Shown here in pieces: positions 1-13,718 of a stretch of DNA of 64,000 bases. Every line of letters starts with the position of its first letter. The first letter of the stretch is position 1. The stretch covers positions 11,751,001 through 11,815,000 of the forward strand of contig NC_060105.1 in NCBI RefSeq assembly GCF_021155765.1, read 5' to 3'. This DNA comes from Diprion similis. Lineage: Eukaryota > Arthropoda > Insecta > Hymenoptera > Diprionidae. Below the pieces are notes generated by a model. The model was not told where the DNA came from and made no database searches. It worked only from the letters and a program-made list of their open reading frames with translations. A program made the position numbers and the translations under genes.

Positions 1-3000
1 TTATACACGACTTCAAAAACAATGTATTCACCATTTCTGAGGTTGAAAAGTTAGTAGATTCTTGGAAGAAACGTAACGATGTGCAACAAAATTTTAAAGA
101 GAAAGACAGACAGTTAATGGCGTTGCGAAACGAGTACGAAATTATGCAAAAATTATTGAGGGAAAAAATGAAGAGGCCCACACCATTCGATAGAGTGCGA
201 AAACTATTCGGTATTTCGAAAAAAGGTCAGTTTTTAATTAACTTTCTCCGTCCTAATCTGGGAAATATATTGACTTTATCTACTTTTTTGGATACTCGTT
301 CACAGATACAAAAGACAACTTAGGTGGAGAAGACATACCGGTACAAAATAAGAACAACGCAACTACGAATACCCGCCGACCGGTTAGCAGTTTGAGTCTT
401 CACAGCGTGTCGAGTAAGTATAACCTATGCCAAAAAGCACTCTCACGCATAAGCTATTGTTCTCCACATCAAACTGATTGTATAGTAGTGTTTTTCCGTA
501 CGTTGTTTCATTTTTTCTGTAAGAAGATAATATTTATCCTCCAAACTATCCACCAAAGATGCTTCAAGTGCAACTACAATTCATGTGACCAGAATTTCTT
601 GATAAGGAACACAGTTCAGAATACAGAAATCAGTTACCCATTACGCAATGTAATGTCTATGAATTTCGTTTTACAGCAACATTCGATGACATTGTTACAA
701 AATTTTATCTTAAAATTATGTGTGCACTAAGCGTTGAACAATTACTGAAGGATTTATGACACCAATATGAGCATTCAAGAGTTTTATCAAACTCTACAAC
801 GGTTCTCTTGTTCCGCAGGTTCATCCTCTTCGGGACGCATGAGTATGGTTAGCGAATGCAGTGGAACGAGCCTCGGCGATAGTGGAACTCATTCTGATCC
901 CGAGGATCGAAAAGTAAGTCAAAAGATCACACGTGTGTGAGCAACCCCGTATCCGATTGAATCACTTAAAAAAAAAAATGTACAACATCTGGTTGGAAAG
1001 TTCGATTTTCGAAGCCTGTTGAGCGTGCGTAAAGTGTCCCATTTCTGCACAGTGCGGGAAAACCACGCTTGCGCATGCGCACAATCGAAGTGTTATGTTT
1101 TATACACTAGGGATTTCCTTGGTTCGTGTAGATGATCTACTATTGTTCGATCGAAACTGTTTTAACGTCGAGCATAATACATGAAAAGAGTAGATGCATC
1201 TTTTTTAATCGTTGGAAATATTGTTTTTCTATCTAAATTACGAGATATTGAATTTCATTGGAAAATAAAGTGGCTCGATGGTTAATATTTATGGTTCCAT
1301 CGATCATAAGACGCCGAAGGAAAGCGTATTTCGTAGCAGAGGAAAGCTATTTTCATGAGAAAAATTCAAAATATTGAAAACGTGAAAAATTTGTAACACG
1401 ATAGATGATTAAAGAGTGTAAACATTTTTTTAACTGGAATTTTCATTCAAGTCAGTAAGCCTTACGTAAGAACCATTCGCGGTCAACAATCGTGTGTCAA
1501 GAATTTTATTCTGTTGCAATTTCGAAGTGTTATCGAGTATACCAAAGTGTAAAGGTGCTCAAAATTTTAGACTCTTAAAAAGATCTTCTTTAAACCATGA
1601 GGACTTCCTACGGTTAAGAAGTAATATTACCAAACGTGTTTAGAAAAAATCGTTTTTCGAGAGACATTTTTCTAAGGAGGGTTGAAGAAAAATAGATTTT
1701 TTCACTGTCCCTGATAACAATATATTCGAAAATTAAATGGACATCCAGAAAGATCAGACATTTTTTGCACAAAAAACGAAAGCTATAGCTGTGTAAGAAT
1801 TCTGATCAAAATTAAGTTGCGTAACGACCACCATTTTTTCTTCTCAAAAAGTATTTTGAAAAACTTGACGTCTTCAATATTTTCCGAAATCTTCACTACG
1901 ATGCTCTGTTGTCAGAAAACAGATAAATAAGAAATTGAATATTTTGTGATTCTGATAAAATACAGGTCCTTTTAATTATTTACTGGTTTTATCAATAATT
2001 ACTTCATTTGACGTGAAATTGCTAATTACTGTGTCACTTCTGACTTAACAGAAGCCAAAATTAAGTCATCGTTAATCAATGAATTAAAAATTTGTGTAGC
2101 GTTCTAGTACGGACAAAGAAGAATCAATATACTACGAAGTCCCACCAGCACCACGTCCATATCCGCAAAGGTATTCTCCGGTACGTTGCGGTCCAGCATC
2201 GATCAATCCAATCGGTACCAACAGCTTGGGCCGAAGACCACCAAAAACCGCCCCGAAGCCAGCGCCTGAAGCGTTCTACATAACCTGCACTCCATCCGGA
2301 TTACCAATCCACTGTATGTATTTCATCTTATTACATTTATTTTATCATAATTAGACCTGAAGTACGGAGCTCTGATTTTTTTGAGACTCATTTATGTCGT
2401 AGAACATTGAAAATGTTTTTTATCTGCGGAAAAGCGGTTTAGAGGGGTGAAAACGACCCCTAAAGATAGGCAACCAACGAGGTGATTTCTTGATGCGTTT
2501 AATGGATTTGAATGAAACTAACGTTGAAGTTTTCCTATTCATTATAAAAAAAAAAAAAAACATTTCAGAATACTTTACATGCGTTCAATAACGTGTGCTA
2601 TGAGAAAAGAGAGAGAAAAAAAACCGCTCTTTAAGTAGGTATTCAGGTAAAGTTATTCCTTGTAAAGGTGCGCACGTGCAAGTTAAATTCTTGCTGCGTA
2701 ATTGAAATGACATGATTATTCATGATGCAACCAGTGTAATGTTCGTCGTTGATATGTAAGTTTCCGGGATTACGACCGGCATAGCTTAAGAATAAATCCT
2801 TCTTTTCCATTATTGGTTATTTCGAAATGATCATTTTTTCAATCATAACTTTGCGATGAACTTTTATTGCTTGTAAAGAAAATTGACACGCACTTTTGTG
2901 AAAAGTATAAAGCATTAAATTTTTCGAACAACAAGTATAAAAACAAGTAGGTATGTACGCTCGTGAAATTGACGAAAATTTCAAGTTCGGCGAAAAAATT

Positions 3001-5591
3001 ATGCAAAAAATTTGTTGCGTGGTTTTGACCAATATTTATGTCTATTTTAGCCTTCAAAGCAGACGGGACACCTAGAGAGCCAAAAACTCCTATCTCGCCA
3101 ACCGACCAGCCTGATTACCTTGATCTTCCAACGAGAGAATCTACTAATGGTGATTCGAACGCAAAACCTGTTTTTGGCAGCACAATGACTCCTCCACCAG
3201 GGATGTGCATTCCTACAGAGTACGTGAGCAATCAGCCTGTTCTAATCTCGAAACAGAGGCAGATCACTCGAGAACAACCGACTTCTGGGCAACCTGAATT
3301 AGCCAGTAACTCTGAAAAGACGATTGTTCGAGGTAACGAAGAATACGTCGAAGCGGATGTTGTCACGGAAGCTTTAACCGGTGATACTGGACTCTCGGAC
3401 ACGTCGGACCTTCCGGAGTACGTCAACGTCGAAGTGCCTGCGACGACGACGACTTTGCCATCCGAGATCAAGAAGTTACCTGCGCCTCCGGTGCCTCCTC
3501 GTGTTAAGACGTGAGTTTCGATATTGTTTACAAGATTTTTTGAATTAGATATTTCACATTTTCCGGTAATTTATTTATAATTCAAGTGTTTTTTATTACC
3601 AAAAGTAAGCAATGGAGGAGGACTTAAACAATCCAGTGACGTTTTGTTTAGGGTTTTATACTCGACTCAAAATTATCGAAGATTTAAAATAAAATCTTTA
3701 CAAGTCTTGTTCTTCTTTTCTTTTTATTATTATATACTATTTATCTGTTATGTGTAGGTAAAATATTCCGTAACTTGATAAGTTTTTAGGTGTTGTTGCG
3801 TGTAACTTTTTTTACACTCTACGCAGATAACCTAGGATGAAATTTTTATTCAGTGACGAGAAGTTTATGGGTTTTACAAAAATAAATTCATGTTTCAGTA
3901 AAAGATATCATAATATCATCATAAATTTGAATCCTTGATCGATAAGTTGAAGATCTATGTCGTAAAGATCTATGTACAAACAATGTTATTATAAGAAAAA
4001 TGTAATCTCTCAATAACTGATTTAATGTCATCGTGTTTTATGTTATTTCTTATACTAATTCAGAGACATTGTTTCTTAACGAAAGTCAGTTTCATTATCA
4101 GCTGCATTATCGGAAATTTTATGTGCTTAATAATTTCTCGTTTTTTCTTTCGAACTCCAAATGCTTTTGGCTTATACATTAATTATGAGTACTGTAGGCT
4201 ACCGGAAGTTCCGTAATTCTCGTGCTACGACTGCAATCGGGAATTTTTTTAATGATGTAGCCCTTATCGAAAAAACTCTCTCATAACACCATTCCTTATC
4301 TTGAGCTGCTCTTGATTCTGGAAACCGTTACGCTGGTAATCACTGAATTCACTGTGCGTATAATAATACTGTTCCACTATACCTCGTCGTGAATTATAAC
4401 ATCACTTTCTACTCTCAAACCATTTAGTCAAGTTAACAATTAATCTTATTTCTACTTCTGAAACTATTTAATCAAGCTCGCTGGAACGAAGGGTTTAAAT
4501 CCCATGGAACTCTGACATTCCGCTTCGAAAATAATTAATTATCATCCATTTATGCTGAATTAACCTTTTCTACTCTAATCAGCAGATGAAAAAAAGTGTC
4601 TTAGGAATACGAGAGGAATAAACTTTCAATTTGCGCTTAGGGATTATGGAGGAGATTATTCTAAATCCTGGTTTATACATTCTCGAGATTTGGGGAAAAG
4701 TGTCAAATGTCCAAATCGGACCCAAAATATTTCTCTCGTCGTATGTTTCCCATATTATTCTAGCATTTTTTTCATACAAAGGAAAATATTATGAATAATT
4801 AATATGTGTGGACAGCAATAATTCAATCTTTATCTTTACCATGTGACTCATCAGTTTCTGTCAACAATAAGTTTCGTATCAAGATGTACTCTAAGTTGAC
4901 GCGATTTTGTTGAAAAAATCAGACATATTGAAGTACATCATGAAAGTTTTGGAGTAGGGTGAAAATATGATTGTGATTGAATTGGTATAATTCTTCAGAG
5001 ATTTTGTTCTTTCGAAATAAATTTTTTTCAATGAGAACGTAAATTGTTCTCTTTTTTCTTGTTATAAGGTATATATATATTTTGAAATATATCCCGACAT
5101 ATTTCATATACTTATAAAATTTGAAATTTCTAGAACATTTATAACAAATCATCGTTAATAAATACCCCGTTCTTTATATATTCTAAAAGTTTCTGGATTC
5201 ACTTCTAAATGTCTTCTTTTTCCATAAAAGCAGTTGAAATTAGTAATTTCTTGAATTTTTCTTTTTTTCTTTTCTTTTTTTATTACAGATTTATTTATAA
5301 TCTCGTATTCGTTCTACTGTGAAAACTTCAACGTATGCTCCAATATTCGTGTTTTTTTTTACACAATTACAGAACCAAATTACGTGTTATATTATTTTTG
5401 TTTTTATGAATATTTCGAAAAATGTTGATCTCCGGAGTATTTTTGCCAATTTAATGATGATTTAATTTTTGTTCCACTATAAAAATTTTCAAATATACTT
5501 GAAAATATTCACTTTTTTAAACAGAGAAACGAAAATCATTCACTTTTCGGGCTTTCGCATGTACGGGGTTTCGTATTTTGGAACTTCCTAA
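1..5591 (+). CDS. stumps: Dof/stumps-PIK3AP1-like FGF-receptor adaptor, C-terminal part (5' end outside window)
   Basis: Six exons join in phase: 1-225 (codons start at base 3), 306-413, 819-936, 2108-2313, 3051-3510 and 5525-5591 (stop TAA), giving 393 residues in the window. The first exon has a charged coiled-coil helix followed by RPTPFDRVRKLF, the pattern I associate with the region after the DBB and ankyrin domains in Dof/BCAP/BANK proteins. A serine-rich stretch follows. The tail carries tyrosine motifs (IYYEVP, DYLDLP, EYVSNQ, EYVEAD, EYVNVE; YVNV fits a Grb2 SH2 site) and a proline-rich SH3-type ligand (PAPPVPPR). Family knowledge: Dof/stumps couples FGF receptors to MAPK in the insect cytoplasm, and PIK3AP1 links receptors to PI3K. 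The donor of exon 3 was chosen at 937 (GTGAGC) because the stronger-looking GTAAGT at 914 breaks phase with exon 4. The last exon is short and the least certain. A candidate poly(A) signal AATAAA lies at 6647. Confidence 0.82.
1071..1080. promoter_or_regulatory. NRF-1-like palindrome in stumps intron 3
   Basis: A perfect 10-bp palindrome GCGCATGCGC, flanked by T and A as in the YGCGCATGCGCR consensus of NRF-1/Ewg-type factors. It sits in a locally GC-richer patch of an AT-rich intron. Function is inference only. Confidence 0.35.
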
Positions 5592-6335
5592 AGAGCTGGC
5601 TCGAAACGAGCTTCAAATTCGAAAAGATCACGCTGTTTTACAAAAAAAATGTATTGTACGTTATTTTTTTGCAACGATAAGAAGTAATAAGAGTTTGAAG
5701 AAAAATCCCAGTTTGCAATTCTTGCAGTTTCTCTTATTCAACGACAAGAATTCGTTCACCTCATATTTAAGAATATTTATATCGTGTTGGATAAGGTTTA
5801 CCGTTGACGAAACGTGATGTTTTTTTTACTGCTGCCAATTTTTGCAGTGTAACAAAATGTATCTAACTATAAACGAACGCGACGTCACTGAAGATAATTA
5901 ATGCAACAAATAGAATGAGATTCGGAAAAAATCCTTTGCGGTGAATTAAATATAAACGTTAGTCACTAATTAACTCTTGCTTACACTGACTCATAAGTTC
6001 CAGTAGTAGTTAATCACTGTTATTGCAATACCAGGTTTTTGACCATATTAGGATTGGATATTTGGAATATAGAAAACTAAAATTTTACTTGATTTTTGTG
6101 AATGACCTATCAGGACGTTTTCTAATTTGCAATTTGATGTTTTTGTGTTTCAGTGTTCGTTAAGAAATGAAATATATAAAGGTTGACAAATAAGGCATCT
6201 CGCAATGTGTAAGTGTAAATATATTTTCATAGCGTATAAAGTGATTATATAACTATACTATATGTATATACATAACTATTTATATTTAGATTCAGAATTA
6301 TTTAATTACAAGCAAAACGAAACACACACTTACAG
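5592..6335. other. 3' UTR/intergenic DNA after stumps
   Basis: AT-rich DNA directly after the stumps stop codon. No convincing ORF is present. It probably contains the 3' UTR, since AATAAA appears only later, at 6647. Confidence 0.5.
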
Positions 6336-6495
6336 TTGAAATTCAACTCGTATAGTTTTGCTTAAGAATTTAATTCTAGAAATCAATCCTGCATGCATGT
6401 TACGTAGTTTTTGAAATTCAACTCGTATAGTTTTGCTTAAGAATTTAATTCTAGAAATCAATCCTGCATGCATGTTACGTAGTTTTTGAAATTCA
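6336..6495 (+). repeat. 75-bp tandem duplication
   Basis: A unit starting with TTGAAATTCA occurs at 6336, again at 6411, and its first ten bases appear a third time at 6486, so the period is 75 bp. The two full copies look identical over most of their length, which points to a recent duplication. Because 75 is a multiple of three, the minus-strand reading frame through it encodes the same 25 residues twice; I regard this as accidental. Confidence 0.9.
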
Positions 6496-6868
6496 TTATA
6501 TACTTTCACTCGAAACGCAAAGTCTTTGAAAATGGTAAATGTGTAGCCATACAAAAATACAAAAAAATATTCAATCTTCATTAACGATTTGAGATCTTAA
6601 TCAATTTTTCCGGTTCCGTATAAGGCACAGTTATTAATAAGATGGAAATAAAATTATTATAAAAAAGAAACAGATAAGAGGATATTGCAAAGATTTCGGG
6701 CTGCATCGAGAAAATTTTTTTTCATGGTAAATTATATAACTTTAATGTGGTAATTCGAAACACGGTGCTGCAACGAAATCGATTGATTTAATGCACCTCG
6801 TAAACCGTTCTGCACCGATCTAGTATTAAAAAATATCTGATTTGCATTCTATTAGCATATAAATATAG

Positions 6869-6930
6869 AATATTATATTATATTATATTACATTATACTT
6901 ATATTATATTATATTATATTAATATTATAC
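6869..6930. repeat. TATTA/ATATT low-complexity microsatellite
   Basis: Repeated ATATT units with a few interruptions. Confidence 0.9.
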
Positions 6931-8218
6931 TCGTATCACGTATTACACATTTGGCCATGGTGGCGTAATTATACGACTAGCCAAATGGTTAATTCCACAA
7001 GTATTTCAGTTTCTTCAATGAAGGAGAATTCAATAATTCATGAATATCCAGACGTGGGTGAAATTTGGATATACAGCAGCTTATTTAAACGATTCGCAAA
7101 AACGCGAGAACAAATTTATTACTAGACATAAATCGAAACGGAAACTGTTGAAAAATTCATTTTAACTTTTTGCCGATGGAAAGTAATTTTTTATTTCTAA
7201 ATACTCACATGATTGGAATAGCCATGTCCGGTGAATCAAGTGTAATTTCGCCACGGATGGTTGACTTTCTCACAAAAATATTCAATGAATACGTAGTGAA
7301 CTTGAGAATATGTAAATTACCAAATACTTGGACGCGTGTCCAAATAGATAAATACAATGCTAGTGAGCACCAAATCAAATCTTTTTTGACTCTTGGCATA
7401 TCTACATACAAACATATGTATTCTGTATGTATAGAGAGAGAGAGAGACAGAAAGAAAGATTTGCCAAATATTGTAAATAGTCTAATAATATAGTCTTCAT
7501 AAATTTTTAAGTAAATAATAAGAACAGATTAATTGATTTGTCAACCTGCTACAGCTCATCCTATACGTATTAAGAGCATAAATAATTATTAAATTTACAA
7601 ACTAAATGACATATTTCTACTACTCCTATTTGAAATATGAATTAGAAATTTGTATAATTAATCGCGATTATTTCTTCGACGTTTTCTTTCATCAATGTTG
7701 TTAAATTTATTTAGATTTATTTCCTTTCATGAAATTTCAAACGGCGAACACACAGTCTTTGCCTACTTATGTATGATTCTAATAATACTGATTGTAATGT
7801 CGATTATATAGTTATATATTTAGTATTTTTATATCATATGTATTTTATTTTATACCTGTGCATGCATCAATCATGCGTCTGTAGTTGAAATTTATTGAAT
7901 AGAATTATCGGTCGACGAATAATCTAATCACTGTAAAATTTTATTTTAATAACGCAATATTAGTTTCGCGTGAAAATTATGATATATGCTATACAATGAC
8001 TAATGAATATTATTGTACACGATATAATTATTGTAAATCGTAATTTTCACGAGTACTTCGTTCTAGTTAGTACACTTTAGGTATACATCATGTTAATATT
8101 CGTGCCTATAGTACCAACGATGCATTTATACCTACGGATTCTTCAGCCATAGGCGTAAGCCGCGATAATTATTATAGCTGTTTTTCATTAATATAAGAGA
8201 AAAAAATTTCTTCTCATA

Positions 8219-8233
8219 CATATATATATATAT
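8219..8233. repeat. (TA)n microsatellite
   Basis: An uninterrupted TA dinucleotide run of about 15 bp. Confidence 0.85.
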
Positions 8234-11200
8234 GCCTTCGCGCTCTATATTATAAAGCGCTAATTTATATTTATATTTTCAAATACGTAAGATATTATAT
8301 ATGTATGAAATTTATTGTCGTATATACGTTAACTAAAAATACAAAGATGCGAAAAATTTTCTCCTAACACACTCTTCTTGTTCATGTTTACTCGTGTGGA
8401 TATCTTCACGGCATCGAGAATACTATTGACATTTAATACTGCCTATATAGCCTACGAAAACGCATACATAATGCATGTATGCAAATGCCTGCATATAACA
8501 AGCATTAAACTTTTATTTTTATTTTCTAGAGTGATAATAGTACGGCGAAATCAATACAATTAAAAAAAAACTCGCTCGTTTTTTAAGTCGCAAGACGTGT
8601 GTCTTTTTAAAAATTAATTCGTACGCGTTTTAAGTTTCGAAATTCAGGTTTGAATGTCAAGGTTTTCGAACTTATGACAAGGTTATAAACTTCCGGAAAC
8701 AACCAAATTCCAATTTCAGATTCACCATTTTAATACATGTTGTTTTGCAATATCTTGTTCTTAGCTTTCAGGATCGTTATTTTCATACTTATGATTATTC
8801 AAAACTCGTTTCGGTTGAATAATCCGGCTTGCAAGAACCAGGCAGCATATAATGTCTCCGTAATTCACACTTTGGTGACGTACCTTCACACGTTAACCAC
8901 AATGTTGCAAATGGGGATTTCGAACTTTCGAACTATGTACCTCCTATAAAATTTCGATGTAATTCTGAGGCATATATTAACTTCTCATGGATAGATTCAT
9001 ACGTAATACAGAACTGAGGTTGGACTTTGCATGATTCATGATTACGTATGGGTCATCCAGTTCCAACGAAATTCATCAGCTGACAACAATTATGGTTACA
9101 TACTTCTGCTGGTCGATTTGCAATCTTCAAAGGTAGTCCGTTCTCAATTGACGAGAAAAAGAGAAAGGTACCGAGAGTAAAACTGGTATACCAATAATTA
9201 TTGTGACCTTGATTCAACCTGATTTTTTTGGCCAAGCTGAGATTTTTTAAAAGATTATCAAATGCAAAGTTTCAACTTTACCGTTGTACATTCGTTGGTC
9301 GAAGTAAAAACGGTACGCGTAAAAGAAAAAATTAATGTAAATCTAGTTTACACTTATCCTGTAACTTATCAAGTGCGAATAGAATATTGGAATATACGAA
9401 TATCCCAAAAAAAATTTAGAAAAGCCCCAAATCACAAAATATTTCAAATTTTGTTATAGACATTCCATTTAAAGTGAGATTCATTAAGACAAAATAATCC
9501 TTAGAGTTTTTCACAAAAATTATCGTTCTCTTTGTTTATTGTTTACAATAGTAAAAATTTCGTTTCTTACGGTTACTAGAAAATTTACGTTAAAAAATAC
9601 TACCGCGATTTTTTTTATACGATTTTTCTCACTTTGAAAGGCCATCCATATATTTTTTTTTTTATATATATATTTATTCGACTCGATTTGAATTTTGTAC
9701 AATTTTTTCAAAACCATTGAATTGATCGTCACGATTTAAAAATCTGAAAATTAAATTTCAAAAATCGGTTTCCATATAAAAAAATGTTTCAGCAATCATT
9801 CGTAAATAATTAGTAAAATGACTCCCGCTTTTGATTTTTTTTTTCTATCGTTTTTTTTTTTTTTTTTTATTAAAATAACTTGAAAACAAACAGTGAGAAG
9901 GACAAATCTTCCCACTCCGGTTAAAAGCTAAAAAATTTTGATATCCGAAACACGATTTTTTTAGAATTTTTTCAAAATTCAAAAATCTACAAAGAATAGT
10001 GCCTGTCAAAGTGATAACAATCGTGTAAAAAATCGTGGGCCCAATTTGAGAGGTCAAAGGTCAGACCCAGTTCGAAGTGGTATGAAATTCCCTTAATCAT
10101 CTCTGACTTTTCTGCTCAATCATCTGACCCGACTACACTCGTTATCTGAATTCGCTTTACTGTGTTATTTCTCTTTCCTTGTAGTACCTGATTAGTAATT
10201 TGATTTCAATTTTTAGTCGTGTGTTAATTTTTATTTTCTTTTATCCAGTTTGAACTTTGTCAAACTTTTACTTATAGGTTTGCTCCCGTATACTTAAGTT
10301 TATATTGTTTCTCAGTTCCGTTAATTTTTAATGTATTTTAATTAATTTCAGTTAGTTTAATTTTCATTGTATTTTGTTTTTTTATTTCTCCCGGATTGAA
10401 CTTTTCGAAAAAATTGGTCAGCAAAATTATACAGTCAATTTAATTGATCTGAAATTACGGAGTCAAACGTACGATTCTATAAAATAGAATAAATTCAATC
10501 CTAAGAAATAAAGTTAAGTAAATTACGTCTGACTGATTGAAAAAATTTTTTCTTTTCTTATGATACTAAAAGAATTTTAGTTTAAACGTTTAGTGTTTTA
10601 ATCACATATCTACGCATTATTCCATTAATGACGCTTTTATCCTTGATAGTGGAATAAAATTTGCAAGAAATTATCGGCATGTGAAAAACACAAAAGGTAG
10701 AAAAAAAAGAAAATAAAGAAGAAAAAAAAAAAACAGGTCGGTCCAGATATGAGCCGAAGTTTATCGGAAAGCGTTCGCTCGATTCCTAAAACCACGTACT
10801 TCCTATGGAGTGCGGTTCACCACAATTCGCCGTAATAATAATTACTTGGCTTGTGGCTTCGTATAGCTATAGCGAATATCCTCGGGATGTATAAGCTGCC
10901 GTTAACGACGGTTAAAGTAGGGATTCAACCAATAAATAAAGACTTGCACGCCTCTATATATATACAGAAGGTCGTATGGCTCTTAACGCCAGTACAGGTT
11001 TCGGACTCTGGCTTGCGAGTCTATATAGTCACAGGCTGCACCTCAGACATCGTGGACACACGTAATCAGCTGGAAATACGCACCTCTGCAATCTACGCAT
11101 CGAATAAATAGGTGATAATTTTATTATTTTGCATTTTTTTCCTTAGTTTGATTTATACGAATTTTTCTTTTTACCCAACTTGTGAAAAAAAAAAATAGTT

Positions 11201-13239
11201 TTATTGGATAAAGTTTACTTTTGTAAGGACCAGAAGGATATTTTGGATTTTAAAAAAAATTGTTTATTTTCTAAAACATATATTGTAAATAAAAATTTAA
11301 CAAACTTTGGTTTTGAATTTGAATCAGTTTTATTAAAAAAATTATAATTAATCACAGGTGAAGTAAAATTTTTTTTTTTTTTTTTTCTTCTTTAGTTTGT
11401 ATTTAAATAAATAAATTTTGATTCTATGCATTGAATAATAACCAAAATTTTCATTTATTACTTATAAAGTTTGCTTTTGTCTTTTTTACCTTGATAAGTA
11501 AGTCTTGAAGTTTTTGGTCGATAGCTACGACCAAAAATTTCAAGGCTGATTTACCAACGTAAAAGATTTATTATCTGATGTATAGAATGAAAATTTATTT
11601 ATTTAAATATAAATCCAAAAAAAAAAGACATTTTTTTTTTTTTTTGATCTGTTATTCGTCTTCACGACAGAAAATTTTTTATTTAGCGAAGATACTTTTT
11701 CTTTTGAATTTTCAAAAAAAGTTTATCGACTTTTCAAATTGTTTTCAAATATCTTAAAAATAGTAACTTTACCAAACCTTAAAAACATCACGTTTTATCA
11801 TGCTTTGGGCGAATGAAAAAGATTCTAGATTTCTGACCACCTGGCAGGAGATCGATCGCAATCATGGGTGTTGTGCCAAAGTATTCGGTATAAGATATAT
11901 CATTTTTGGTATTTATTCAGACTACTCGAGTCATTGCTGATGGAAGAATTTTCAGAAAAATATCAAAATAAAGTTTTGAAAAAAATAAAAATAAGAGGAT
12001 TCGTACCTAGTCAAGTGGGCATGGAATGCCCCATATATTTTTGTAGGAAATCTCACGTGCTAAAAACTACATCACAATTTAATTAAAACAATATATACGT
12101 ATACAATAATTAACAAATTGAATGAACAGAGCGTTCCTTAAGAGTACAGAAAAATTATTAACAACATTTCCGGTCCATATTTATATTGCAAAAATATCTC
12201 TTACATTCGATAGATTTTCGTGTGGATATTTTGAATAACTTTAAAGACGATTTATTAAGAAAAACAGAACTCAATATTTAAAGAAATATATGAGATATTT
12301 TTGCAATACAAATGCCTAGAACGACGTTAAAAATTTCCTGTATTTTCAGAGAGTGCTCTTCGTTCATTCTTTTTGTTAGTTAACATCTTACGATTAGTAT
12401 TTGCTAACGATGAGTTAGAAAATAGCGTCAAGACAGTGTAAACAAAATGTTGGTTGATTCATTCTGTTTTGTTTGCGGTGAATTCATTAAAGTAAAGAGT
12501 AAAAAATTTTTATGCTATTACTAATCATTATTCTTGAATTAAAAAGACTCCGATGTTCAGCAAAAGTTTTTCTGATTGTGATATAAAATAAAATTATGAA
12601 AAAGTCAATTATTTTTCTTAAAATTGGAGAAATTGCTCTGGTTTCTACAAAAGCAAACTTTGATAAAGAAAACTATTTTTTCCGTTATTAGTAACCTAGA
12701 AGGAACCAAAATTTGACATTCACAAGTCAGACCCAAAATTCGTGTCGACCGGTGTAATATACATATATAAACAAGAAAACCATGTAAATTAAACTACTCG
12801 TTATATTCTCAAATTTCTTCCAAGCTTCCAGGCCACAAGTTTTTCTTATTCTATTCGATTCCCTGATTCGTATATTCGATTATTTCGTCTAAAAATTAAC
12901 TCACGCCACTTCGACAATCATACAGAGATACAAGTCATCATGTTACCTTTACGTTTTCGCTATAATAATGAAAAATTACAAATTTTCAATTTCTTTCAAT
13001 TTTTCCAGTTTTTTGAGATTTAAGAATTTTGTATACAAATGATGGCAAATAATAATCCACACATCTTTCAATAAGTTCATCCTTGTAGACATGTTACGTA
13101 AGTTCAAAATCTGATCACATATGTGCACCAATTATTATAACGCCGTTCATACGCATGCTATTCTGGACCTCCAATTGCATGTACAAACATTTTATTTTTT
13201 TCACACTCCATATCCATAATTACATCAATATGCCATTCA

Positions 13240-13718
13240 CTAAACTTGAAATAGTAACATAATAATTCTAACGAAGGTCAACAGTTCACTAATTGTAAAA
13301 TCAGTATGGTTTATTTGGAAATCAAAAAGCAGCTTTTTTACGTCGCAATTTTCGGGGGGTCGGATTGGTTCAGGTTCACCTGATTTGTCATTGTTGTTTG
13401 TTTTTAGGGTTATCGTTGACGTATATGTGTATCCCCAAATATCAAAGTCCACGAATTTCAAACGCGAAAAAGGGATTAATAGCCCCATTCTATAAACAAT
13501 TCTGGACAAAAAGACTGCACAGCATTTTTATTTGAGACAGAAATCGCAATAGCGAATTCGTAAAATTCATGCCATTCGGTGATAAAAGAAAAAACATCAC
13601 TGTAGTCGAACGAGTGAAAATAACCATCAGGTTTATTATTTGAGTAAAGCTTAATAGTATCGTATGTAATGTCGAATTGTTTAATCAGAACAAAAGTAAC
13701 GTAAAACAAAAACAACAT
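13240..13718 (-). pseudogene. Unrecognised secreted-type ORF, apparently broken by a frameshift
   Basis: Two overlapping minus-strand frames together look like one gene of about 155 residues. The first runs from ATG at 13718 to a stop at 13476 (80 residues) and begins with a hydrophobic stretch (MLFLFYVTFVLI) that could be a signal peptide. The second is open over 13509-13240 and contains PEPIRPPENCDV and a run of ordinary, mixed residues. The frames overlap at a run of five A on the plus strand (13508-13512), the kind of place where a one-base indel or a sequencing error shifts frame. Residue composition is more protein-like than that of nearby random ORFs. I do not recognise the family. It could be a decayed gene, an assembly error in a live one, or chance. 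Confidence 0.3.

Larger units (their letters stand above)
6496..13239. other. AT-rich intergenic region
   Basis: About 6.7 kb without a supportable gene. It holds a TATTA-type low-complexity run (6869-6930), a GA run (7431-7447), a TA run (8219-8233) and a T tract (9851-9868). ORFs here are short, lysine/phenylalanine/isoleucine-rich and unlike any family. One patch, 10790-11110, is visibly richer in G+C and CpG than its surroundings and contains two TATATA-type motifs; it could be an upstream exon or promoter, perhaps of the WAP gene, but nothing proves it. Confidence 0.5.

Noticed and set aside
392..730. 112-residue ORF
   Set aside because: Reads from the end of stumps exon 2 into the intron; the true frame leaves at the donor at 414.
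2092..2283. 63-residue ORF from a non-ATG start
   Set aside because: Wrong frame of stumps exon 4; the neighbouring frame gives YYEVPPAPRP and joins both adjacent exons.
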